From Chamaecyparis obtusa (taxonomy: Eukaryota > Streptophyta > Pinopsida > Cupressales > Cupressaceae), in the NCBI GenBank assembly GCA_027943335.1, contig BSBK01002925.1, positions 496,001 through 560,000 on the forward strand: a DNA stretch of 64,000 nucleotides, in the 5' to 3' direction. The notes below the pieces were generated by a model. That model was given only the letters and a program-made list of their open reading frames with translations. It made no database searches and had not been told where the DNA came from. The position numbers were made by a program, and so were the translations under genes. Shown in pieces: positions 11,811 through 21,375 of the stretch (position 1 is its first letter; the number at the start of each line of letters is the position of its first letter).

Positions 11811-11908
11811 TGTTGGTGTCTTTTTCTTGCAGGACCAAACTTGAATCAAATGGTTGGGCTTGAAACATAGGTTAGGCACTCAAGCTTGACAAGAAAAACA
11901 AACCAACA
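11811..11908 (+). repeat. 98-bp LTR end (or mini-LTR) of element A; inverted copy at 16815-16908
   Basis: The segment starts TGTTGGTGTC and ends AAACCAACA just before the primer site. A 93-bp inverted copy lies at 16815-16908 with one visible mismatch. Both copies have sharp edges and 5-bp terminal inverted repeats TTGGT/ACCAA. It could be the surviving U5 tip of a longer LTR, or a complete tiny LTR. Confidence 0.7.
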
Positions 11909-11911
11909 AAA

Positions 11912-11929
11912 TGGCGACTATGCTGGGGA
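11912..11929 (+). promoter_or_regulatory. Element A primer binding site (tRNA-Arg type)
   Basis: TGGCGACTATGCTGGGGA differs by one base from the Tat-type site TGGCGACTCTGCTGGGGA. It lies three bases after the LTR end and sets the element's plus orientation. Confidence 0.85.
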
Positions 11930-12333
11930 GACTCTAGAAAAGAGTCAAATACAAAAACAAAGCATTTGCTGATATTTCCTCACCTAGTTGTGAGTGGTGG
12001 CTTTGATTTTCTCTGTTTGATCAGTGCATCTTCTGATAAGTAGTGTATGTTATCCTGGTGAGTTTTGGTTGATTGGAAGAGATACTACACAAGACATATT
12101 TTCCTCTCAAGGAGGTGGTGATTCTACATGACAAAGTTATTTGATGGAGTTTCAAGATGAGCTCTAGATTTGCCCTGCTTCCAGTCAACAAGGTCTTCTA
12201 CTGCAAAACTCTTAGATATTTTTCAAAGATCTAAAATGTCTGCTTATTGAGTGATCTAGCACTAAGAAAAGGAGTAAGGTGTGAGTAGAGGTTTGCATAC
12301 TTCAAGTTTCCAGTTGTGTTTTCACAAAATCTT

Positions 12334-13473
12334 ATGGAAGTAGTGTATTAAGTTGTAATGGGTAAGCTTGAGGAGGAGCTTGCATTATTAGAATAGGGAA
12401 TCCTTAGGGATTGGATAAAATTGGTAAGGCTAAAAGTAGGATACAGAAAGGATCTATCCATATCCTTGTTCTATGATAGATTTTGTAAAGTGTATGATGA
12501 ACTTCCTAAGGATGTTGAGTTTCCTGAATCTGAGTTCATTGGTTTATTCTTGGAGCTTTGTTTTCCTGAGTCAACCAGTTGGTCAGATGCTTTGTGGGAA
12601 GAGTATTATGGATGTATCAGGGATTGGGTACTTAGTGATGATAGCCTTGAGCTTGATAATGCACTTAGGATCATGTCCTTAAGTGCTGATGTTAAGAGTG
12701 ATGAAGACAATGAGGGTGTGGTGTCTTCATATGAGTCAGATGCAACATGGGAAGAGGAGAGTGATGATGGAAGTGAACATTCTTTGGATAGTGAAGATGC
12801 TGAGGATGATTCATCCCCAAGGTATGAAGGTAAAGAAGAAATGATTAAGTGTGACATCAGTGAGTCTTCATATGGTTCTGATTTTTCTTCATGTGTTGTG
12901 AGTCTCCATGAGGTTGAGATGGTTACTGATTTTAAGGTGTTTTTTAATGCTTTATATGATGAAGAATTTGATTATCAGCCCATTTTTTGTCATGATGTTC
13001 AACAAGGTGTATTGCATGAAGTTGTTAATCCTTTGTTTGAGGAGCATGTGGAGGTTTTAGATCCAGCTGACTCAAGGTGTTCATTTTCCATTTGTGGGTA
13101 TGAATCTGACTATTCATTTGAGGTCCAGTTGGTTACACATATGGAATTGCAAAGTCAAGATATGAATGAGGCCTTTTTCCAGGTAGAGTATGAGGCTTTT
13201 GTGTTTCCAATTCATAGCATGCATGAGTCAGTAGATGAAAATTAGTTTCAGTATAGTGGTACTGATCATTAGCATGCTCAATCTTTTCTTCATAGTGAGC
13301 AAGATGGAGAGAGTGCAAATTTTTACATGCACTATGAAGATAGTTACTTTATTCTTCCTGATTTGCTAATTGAACATGTTGACAAGCCTGTGGAGATAGA
13401 TGAAAATAGAATGCCTGATGTGCCACATGAAGGAAGAAATGAAAATTAGATTTTTGATAGAGGCAAGAACTGA
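12334..13473 (+). pseudogene. Element A accessory ORF: acidic protein of unknown function
   Basis: One frame runs from ATG 12334 to about 13473 with in-frame stops at 12349, 12394, 13243, 13268 and 13447; the longest open part is 12421-13245 (274 aa). The N-terminal ~110 codons are strongly conserved with the ORF of element B: GKLEEELALLE, LVRLKVGYRKDLSISLFYDR, SEFIGLF, TSWSDALWEEYYGC and RDWVLSDDSLEL. The remainder is rich in Asp, Glu and Ser and diverges. I see no zinc knuckle, protease, signal peptide or membrane segment. I do not recognise the family; it is not gag- or pol-like. The start was chosen because B has an ATG at the same aligned place. Confidence 0.7.
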
Positions 13474-13517
13474 CTCATGTTTGTTGTTGTAGGTTTTTTT
13501 GTACAAAATGTACATTC

Positions 13518-13540
13518 TATAAATATCTTTCCCTTTCCTG
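13518..13540 (+). promoter_or_regulatory. Conserved TATAAATA plus pyrimidine tract after the ORF
   Basis: TATAAATA (13518-13525) followed by a CTTTCCCTTTCCTG tract is kept almost unchanged at 60156 in element B, between ORF end and 3' LTR, while surrounding sequence differs. It may be an internal promoter or a strand-transfer signal. The function is unknown. Confidence 0.4.
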
Positions 13541-14626
13541 TTGTGTGTTTCCTTCCTAGCTTGTTACCTATGTTTTTTGAGGTCTCTATGCTTTTCACAT
13601 GGGTGGTCTACTTCCCCCAAAGATCTGAATCCTTTCCATGCCTGCAAGAGCCATGCATCCCCAACCAGAGCCACTGTTAGGCCATTTTTCTATCATTGCA
13701 AAATATTTTGAAAATGGCCTATTTCCTTGCAATTTTCTTGGTGTGTGTCCTACCCTATGTGCTTCAATGTGTCACCTTGCTTTGGTCCAAATTGCACATG
13801 CTAAATTGCTAAATCTAGAAAGTTATTCAAATTCTAACCTCTGTAGGAGACAGTCTTCAAAATCTACCTTTGTGTCGAAAACCCACAATATTTTTGAAAA
13901 TCCATGATGTTTTCAGTTTGTGTGAAAACCTACATTGTTTTCGACCTTGTGCTTTCTAGCTTTTGTGTGCTTATCTTTTGGCATCAAAAACCCTATGTGT
14001 TTTTAGTCTTTCACTGTGTTGAAAACTTTGTGTGTTTTTGACCTTAGATGTCTTTCCTCTTGCCAGCACTCCTTGTTTCATTCCCATCTATGCTGGTGTG
14101 ATGGATGGTGGGGCCCAGTTCTTCAAATGTTAGTTGCGTATTCTCTAGGTCTCTGGGTGGTTACATCTTTATTCAGCGATCTAGTGACTATGCTGTTGTG
14201 AGATCTCTTCATATCTAGCGGTTGGCACCTAACCTCCAATGACTTGGTGGGTGGTCTATTTCTCTTCAGTAACATGATCTTAGAATGTCTGGCGGTCATC
14301 ATGAGGTCTCCTATTTCTGGTACTTAAGTGCCTAACATTCAGTGATTTGGCAACTGTTAGTTGCGCAGTCTCTTCATGCTTGGAGGTTAGTGGCTAGCAT
14401 CTCACAACTCAGTGATTGTGTTGTCGCACAATCTCTGAATGGTTGGTGGTTATCTGTTAACATCTCATGACTCAGTGGGCGGTTAGTCATGTAGTCACTG
14501 AATGCTTAACAATGCAGTGGGACCTGTCTACTGGGTGGCACTGATGTGTCAATTTTCTATTGGTTACCTACGGTGAGTTGGATTTCATGTCAGCGGGGCC
14601 TGATGTTAGAGATTTAAGATCTACGG

Positions 14627-15294
14627 TCAGCATGTGATCACAAGGAATATTATTTCCCCTTGCGATCATGTGCCCACCATCCAATTAGATGTTGATGGGT
14701 TTGTTTCATGTGGGCCCAGTGTCAGAAGGAAGCAGAAGTGCATATTCTTATTGGTTGTCGCATGGCCGCATGTTAGACTTTTTTGACATGCGATCATGTG
14801 ACCGCTTGCCACCTATCCATGTGGGTCCTAATCTTCTATGGTGTTTAGTTACTTGGTGATTAATTCTACATTCCATGACCTGGTGATTGCTAGTTATCTC
14901 CTTGTCGCTTGATTCTGGTGGTTAAGGCCTTAGCATTCAGTAACTTGGCTGGCGGTTTGTTTTTCTTTAGTCGTGAAGTCGTGTGATGGTGGGCCTGGTA
15001 TTTCTTGGTGGAGTGACATTGCGGAAGAGATCTACAGTGGCCATGTGATCATGAGGAACATTCCTCCCCTATGCAATCATGAGACAACTGTCTGATCTTG
15101 TAGCAAGGGTAAGGCTTTTGCAGGCGGTGGGTCCATTTTCCAGGAGGTGCTGATGTGTGTGATTTTCATTAGCCAATAGGTGCTGAGGTGGATACACATG
15201 GTGGGTCTGATGCTTAGGGGCAAGTAGCGGTTGTGGTGTTGGTGGGTTGTCACATGTTTGCATAGCCCGTCTCTATGCTATGCGATCATGTGAC
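14627..15294 (+). repeat. Palindrome array in U3 of element A
   Basis: Four inverted repeats share the half-site GATCATGTGAC or close variants: 14631-14672, 14757-14802 (arms of 19 bp), about 15040-15085, and 15249-15294 (arms GTCACATGTTTGCATAG and CTATGCGATCATGTGAC). Equivalent units occur in element B. Confidence 0.7.
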
Positions 15295-15870
15295 AAACTA
15301 TTGTCCGTCACCATTGCAGAGTTAACCTGAGATGTCTGGATAGGGTCAAAACATAAAGCCTACGAGAGGAGATTGATCAGATGGATGCATTTTAAAGTTG
15401 GCTGAGATTTGATTGTAGACCACTGATGTGCTTCTGGTGCCATGAATGTGACCATTGAGATTCAAACTCAAACTTGTAGAGAGTTTTTGTCACAGGAAGG
15501 ACTGGTTTTAAATGTTTTAGCAGCCTGATTAGATTTGTTTGCTATTACAATGTGGTCCAGGGTGTGATGATCATTTGTAGGGATCTATACCATGTAAGGA
15601 ATGAACAAGGAATGGCTCAAGGAGTGTTACAGGGTGGTTGATTTGACCTATTCTCTTGGTGGATTTGTGATCTTCTATACACTGTTCTGAGAATCATCAT
15701 TGTTGGAGAATGGCTTTGACCTATTTCTTTGAGATCACTTGGTTTCCTACCCTTGTAATAAATTCTAATATATTTTTGGGTTGGTTGGGTAGTTGAAACC
15801 CTAACCCTTTCCCTAGCTATCCAAAGCTTGTTGCATCCTAACCTATTTAAGATTCTAAGGCATCTAGTGG

Positions 15871-15877
15871 TATAAAT
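15871..15877 (+). promoter_or_regulatory. LTR TATA box, element A
   Basis: TATAAAT follows the conserved string CTAGTGG. A matching CTAGTGGTATAAAT is at 57132-57145 in B, and TATATAAAG at 46840 in C occupies the same place after a shared telobox-like AACCCTA and a GTTGCAT/TGCAAT block. This is the likely RNA polymerase II promoter of the LTR. Confidence 0.6.
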
Positions 15878-16462
15878 TGCAGGTTGTTCAATTTTGTAAG
15901 GGTTCCTTCTTCTACAAATTTTTGAGGAGAATTGGTTCCATGCTGAAGCATCCTTTTCCTATAGATTTTCTCTTTCTCTCTACATATAGGGTGTTCTTCT
16001 TTCCTTGCTAGTTCTGAGAACATAATGCATATTGTAAGTGATTTGTCTTATGTGTGAGAAGTTAATATATTCTTACTGCTACCAAGCTATCTCCATTTGA
16101 ACTTTGAATTCATTAATCATACATCAAGGGTGTTTGATTTTTCTATTTGCATTGCCCAAGTGTTTGCAAGTGGAGTTGTCTTCACAGAGATAACTAGTTC
16201 AGGGTTAGTATTCATGTATGTATGAGCTGAAATATCAAGGATAGGTCATGCTTGTCTTCCATTGGATGTTGGTTAATGTATTTTCTATTCACAAGCCTCT
16301 TCTAAGGGTAGGGTCAAAATCCTTTGATGAGTAATAACATACTTGAATACATAGGTGGGAACTAAGTTGAGGTTTGGTCATGGTGTGTGATTGATGTGAG
16401 GCATCAACACATTGAGTATATTGCTTTCTTGTTTCATAGTTGTCCTTTGCAATAGGGTATTT

Positions 16463-16525
16463 GACTCTGTGGCCCAATGGATAAGGCACTAGTCTATGAG
16501 AGATTTAGGGTATCTCAGGGGTCCC
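16463..16525 (+). other. tRNA-Arg-like segment in the LTR of element A
   Basis: From 16463 the sequence reads GACTCTG (acceptor strand), TG, then a D arm GCCCAATGGATAAGGC and ACTAGTCT, matching the 5' half of plant tRNA-Arg as I know it. After that the match is patchy. The acceptor GACTCTG equals the sequence inside the element's own primer site, so this appears to be the same tRNA that primes the element. The 3' half is too degraded for a working tRNA gene. Confidence 0.7.
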
Positions 16526-16814
16526 TTCAACCCATCTTTAAAATCATTTCCCTTCAGCTCCACCCTTTCCCTTTCTTATTGTTAGGATAGGTCTCTAGCT
16601 TTCAATCTCATTCCATGCAAGTTGGGCTATTGCATGAGATATTGGCTTCATTAGGGTATAGGATACCTATAGGAGATTGATTGCTATTCTACATTAATCT
16701 ATCTGTAGGCCTTTGGTTTGTCATGAGGTGTCTTGAGTGTGCAGATAAGGCAATACCCACCTGAGTGAATGTGGACCTCAAAGAAGAAGGAGGATTTCTA
16801 TCTATCCTCATCAA

Positions 16815-16908
16815 TTGGTTTGTTTTTCTTGTCAAGCTTGAGTGCCTAACCTGTGTTTCAAGCCCAACCATTTGATTCAAGTTTGGTCCTGCAAGAAAAA
16901 GACACCAA
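16815..16908 (-). repeat. Inverted copy of the element A LTR-end segment
   Basis: This 93-bp segment is the reverse complement of 11813-11906 with one visible difference. It lies at the downstream end of element D as read on the minus strand, where a U5 end would be expected, but no primer site follows it. Confidence 0.75.
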
Positions 16909-17059
16909 TAGCACCTTTGTCTGAAGATATTTTAGAGTAGTTACTTAATTTGTTACATGAATGATGATAGCCATTACAAGCTAACTTACATCATCCTTTG
17001 TTTGAAACATGCTCTCCCTCAAATTTTGGATCAAGTTCCATGTGTACTTTATTCTTCTT

Positions 17060-18805
17060 CTTCTTCCAACACTAGGACAGTTGGCTTCTTCTTTTTCCTC
17101 TTTGTCATTTTGTCCCATGCTGCCAAATCATCATCAGATGGCCAATTGTAGGCCTATAGTTCTTGTAGTGACTTGATCTATTGGTCCCACATAGAATCAG
17201 TTATAGCTTTAGCTTCTACCACAAATTGTATGCAGTCACCTTCAACTTTAAACAAACTATCAATTATACTATTGCACCCTAACAAGTCTAAGGCATTATC
17301 ACTATTAAGGAAAGCATCCTATTTAATTACCAACTGATCCATTGATGCCTTCCACTCATCTATACTGACTACATTTCCATTATCACCATACACTGAAGGA
17401 AACTACTTACTATAGTCCTTATCAAACATAGCCAGCTTGGCCTTTATTTGGTTAGATTTTCCTTTAAAATTTTTTGAGATAGCACTTACCAAACCAATCT
17501 TCTCAAATACTTCTATTACTACCTCAAGAATATTGGGCCTACTTTCCTACAAAGCATCCAACTTGTCAAACAACAAGCTTCTTCCTTACCATACACTATA
17601 TAGTGGCTCAAAAGTGATTAGTGACTCATTCACCTTATCATTAGCCTTGTGAAATTGACAAATTTATTGATGGACTACTTACATCTTCTCCTTTATTCTA
17701 CTTTGCCTATACTACCCAATATTTGTTATAGTATCCAAGGATGCATCCAACCTTACTTTCTCTAAGTCCTCAATAGGCTTATCAAGAATTTTTGTATCTA
17801 TTTGAGGAGGGGAATCAATTTGCAAAGAAGGGAAAGGAACTACCTTTGAGGCCTCTTCAAGCTTCACCTCTAAATCCTCAACCTCATCCTCCAATTTCTT
17901 AACCATCATGAGTTGTAAATCCCTATCCTTTGCTACTTTCATTGAATTTTCAAACAACTTATCATATCTCTCTGAAAGCTTGATAGTTTTAGCTTCATTA
18001 AGGTGGTCAAAGTATACAACTACCTTTGACACCTCAAGATCAGTATTATTCTGCATGGTCCTAACTATCCTATCTCCCTCCATCTTGTCTTCTATGCTCA
18101 CCAAAGATGGATTCTAAGTTCTTGGAGCTAGAGACCATAAAGCAACTTCTTGAGACTTAGAGTCATAGCCACTTCCCTTGATCACATCATCAATCTGTAC
18201 CTCATATGACAAGACTCCCTTAGGCTACTTTTTTATTTGATCTATGATGAAGGTAGATGTCAAGTCCCATCTAGGAGTCAAAATCATGCCACTTCACTTA
18301 ACCATTTCTCTAGCCTCTTCTACAATGATTCTTTCAAGACTGGGATCATATGATGTTAAGGCCTCATAAGATAAGAAAGGGAAAGGGTGGAGCTAAAGGA
18401 TCCCCTATCTAAGGTAAGGAAAATAGATTGGTCTTCTCACCTAATATTTTTTGAAATGGGATCATGAAGCCTTGCTAACACAATAACTAGGTCAACATCA
18501 AGGAAAACATTAGGAACAATCAACTTGGCCATCCCTAGAGCCCAAGCATTACAAAATAGAATTTATTTATGCCTATTATTATAAAAATACAAGAAGATGG
18601 TGTAACCTTATCATGAAGGCATGGTAGGATCTCTACACTTGTCCATAAGGTCTTCAAAGGCTGTGTCAATGGCCTTCTTATTCTAGTTTGAACTTGGTAG
18701 TAGCTTGAAAAACTCATCAGAATAATTCATCTTCCCTTTGTCTTCTCTACTCTGGTCCTTCACACCTCCATTGGAAGACCCAACACTTTCTTCTGGATGA
18801 CTCAT
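17060..18805 (-). pseudogene. Element D accessory ORF, shortened homologue of the element C ORF
   Basis: A start at 18805 (MSHPEES) leads to text homologous to the N-terminus of the element C ORF: a WALGMAKLIVPNVFLDVDL block against WHFDIGRLVVPGVFMDVEL. After a ~40-codon filler it resumes with ERIIVEEAREMVKSGMILTP, matching the C-terminal third of the C ORF (EKITPEEGRAMVHIAGVLIL). About 500-600 codons of the middle are missing. A 130-aa open part (18104-17712) is a Glu/Lys-rich coiled coil. Frameshifts and many stops make it non-functional. Function unknown. Confidence 0.6.
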
Positions 18806-18835
18806 TCTATCAAGAAAGAAGATACCAAAGCTTTG

Positions 18836-20085
18836 CAACCTCACTCCTTCACCTCCACAACTTTGGTGCCAACAATTATCAATCAACTTCAGAATGACTT
18901 TGAGCACAGAAAGAAATGAGGTTCTAATTATATATTTCAAAAATTGCATGCATATGATTTCCAAATTGTAACAAATCCAGCCTAAGTCACTTCTACATTC
19001 AATTCTACATACTACCAACCTTCAAATCATAGCTAGTCATGGCATCGATGCTGAAAGGATGATTTAAAAAATAAAAAATAGGGCATGAGAGCAACAATCA
19101 TGGCTTTTTGCATTAAAACCCTTAATTAATGAAAGAATTCTTTGTTAGACCTTATTGGATGGCTTTCTACTTTTTTCTAGGCTGGCACAGTACCCTTTTC
19201 TACATTGCAATGACTCATAAAACTAATGGCATGAAAACTTAACCAGAGACAGTTTGGAGATCCAGTGAACAAAGGAAACTCATGATCTCCAAAAGAAATG
19301 CTAACCCATAGTTAAGTTTGGAGATCCAGTGACCAAGCCATTCACAGAATCTCAGAATGATTTCTTAACTCATGTCTTTACTTTGAGATTTTGTGACCAC
19401 CGTTGATCATAGAGATGATCAACAGTCTAAGGGAAATCTTTTAAAACTCACAATAAGGCAACCTCACTCCTTCACCTCCACAGCTTTGGTGGCAACAATT
19501 CTCAATCAACTTTAGAATGACTTCGAGCAAAGAAAGCAATGAGGTTCTCATTATATATTTCAAAAATTGCATGTGTATGATTGCCAAATTGTAACAAATC
19601 TAGCCTAAGACACTTTTGCATTCAATTTTGCATACTACCAACCTTCAAATCATAGCTAGCCATGGCGTTGATGCTGAAAGGATGATTTAAAAAATAAAAA
19701 ATAGGGCATGAGAGAAATGATCATGGCTTTTTGCATTAAAACCCTTAATTAATGACAAAATTCTTCATTAAACCTGATTGGATGGATTTCTACTTTTTTC
19801 TAGGTTGGCACAGTACCCTTTTCTACATTGCAATGACTCATAAAACTAATGGCATGAAAACTTAACCAGACACAATTTGGAGATCCAGTGAACAAAGGAA
19901 ACTCATGATCTCCAAAAGAAATGCTAACCCATAGTTAAGTTTGGAGATCCAGTGACCAAGCCATTCACAGAATCTCAGAATGATTTCTTAAATCATGTCT
20001 TTACTTTGAGATTTTGCCACCACTGTTTATCATAGAGATGATCAACAGTCTAAGGGAAATCTTTTAAAACTCACACTAAGCCCCG
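18836..20085. repeat. Tandem duplication, unit 625 bp, two copies
   Basis: Copy 1 starts at 18836 and copy 2 at 19461, both beginning CAACCTCACTCCTTCACCTC, and they stay alignable with scattered substitutions to about 20085. The duplicated stretch is the leader directly upstream of the element D ORF. The right half of each unit contains repeated TTGGAGATCCAGTGA-type strings. Confidence 0.85.
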
Positions 20086-21375
20086 CCCAACTCAGAGATT
20101 CAGTGACTAAAGACTTCGCCAATTCTCAAAATCATTTTCTTAACTCAACGTTCATCTAGAGAACTAGTGAACTAAAGGATCTACAAACCCATAACACTTA
20201 ACCATGGTCATATCTGGATTATCGACGAACAGTGAAATCCCTTAATCTCAGAAAGCCTAGCTTAACTCCAACTTCATTTCACGATTCAAAAAACAAGGTT
20301 ATCTCACATTCTCATAAATAAATACTTAACCATAGTCAGGCTTTGAGAATGATTGAATGACATCTATCTCCAGCTCGCTAAATTCTTTTCATACCATAGG
20401 TTACTTCCTGAGATTATGCTCTGATCATGGATCTTGAACACAATCAGAGGCTGTTGCTAAATTGCCAAAAGATTTTGACCATCACCTTTTATTATGAGAA
20501 TCAGGGACCATCATTGATCCCTTAAATTTTCATTGCTTGACAAGTTGCTGAATACTTTGGAGCTTCACTAACTAATTCTAAGATCCTGCAAACACTTCAC
20601 TCAATTAATTGCTAAATAACTTAGGGCACCACCATCCTTTCCTGAGATTAAGCAACGAGAAAAATTCTAACCTTTTCCAAATTTATTTGTCAAAGCTGCC
20701 AAACTAAGAGATCAAAAGAACAAGACTCAGTCACCAAATCACTGGATAATATGGTGTAGGACCTAGTTTTGTAAGATTAAAACATGACTAATGGATGAAG
20801 AGACAATCAACGACATTCACTAGATCACTAGAAAATCTTGAACCTAGCCGCCTAATGTAAAGAAAAAGAGATAACTGCCTCACCAAGTTGCCAAATAATT
20901 TTGAGAAACCACTAGATATCAAGTGAAAAGGAGATTACACAATCCCTGGATCACTGGATGAAAACTTAACTGTGATATGAATCAAGAGATTTAGCAACTA
21001 AAGAAAACTTAACCAAAGGACTCACCATAGTTGCCAATTTTCTAGAAGACTTAAGGATAGAGAAATACATTGTGTGACTTAGCAAAGACTAGGAAAAAAC
21101 CACATCTAGAAAGGAAAACTTAAGTGACCCAAAAAGTAGCAAGAAAATATGAAGACTAGGACTCACTCAAGGCTAACCAGAGAATTAACCATTTCTAAGA
21201 AAAATGTCTAAGGCAAGGGTTTTACAATGCAATTTCAACAAAATTTTAGGAATTCTAAACCCTAAACTAGACATTTTCTAAGCCAATACATTGAAATAGG
21301 ACCAAAAGAAAATACCTCAGAAAAGGTAAAATATACCCAACATATACATCGATAGAGGCAGAGAAGTCTACGCCC
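20086..21375. repeat. Diverged short-period repeats, no gene
   Basis: The stretch holds many degraded copies of strings like AGATTCAGTGACTAAAG and AGATCACTGGATGAAAACTTAACT. On the minus strand these resemble the U3 repeats of element A in style (CACTGAATGCTTAAC). No ORF or RNA gene is visible. It is probably the U3 of element D followed by the leader of copia-2; the border between them is not clear. Confidence 0.45.

Larger units (their letters stand above)
11811..16815 (+). mobile_element. Element A: non-autonomous Tat-like element with accessory ORF
   Basis: A tRNA-Arg-type primer site at 11912 follows an LTR end at 11908. An acidic ORF (12334-13473) follows, then an LTR starting TGTTAGGCC at 13675. 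No gag, protease, RT or integrase text is present, so movement would need enzymes in trans, for instance from a Tat-like element. The ORF, leader and LTR U3 are clearly homologous to element B. The left LTR is only 98 bp, apparently cut by Tat-1, and the right LTR ends near 16815 beside element D. Confidence 0.75.
13675..16815 (+). repeat. Element A 3' LTR (about 3.1 kb)
   Basis: It starts TGTTAGGCC, aligned with TGTTAGTCC at both LTRs of element B (54952 and 60238). U3 (13675 to about 15870) contains diverged ~70-bp direct repeats (14150-14520) and a palindrome array; a TATA box follows at 15871, then a tRNA-Arg-like segment at 16463. The last ~300 bp do not match the U5 of element B. The right end is set only by the start of element D, so it may be truncated. 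No ORF is supported in it. Confidence 0.75.
16815..21200 (-). mobile_element. Element D: decayed element with accessory ORF and duplicated leader
   Basis: Minus-strand reading gives a repeat-rich upstream region (about 21200 to 20086), a tandemly duplicated leader (20085-18836), an accessory ORF (18805 to about 17060), a short tail (17059-16909), and the 93-bp LTR-end-like segment (16908-16815). The ORF is homologous to that of element C. No gag or pol text is present. The upstream boundary is not resolved; 21200 is an estimate. Confidence 0.5.

Noticed and set aside
16463..16535. Functional tRNA-Arg gene
   Set aside because: The 5' half is good, but anticodon arm, T arm and 3' acceptor are degraded or shortened, and the sequence sits inside an LTR.
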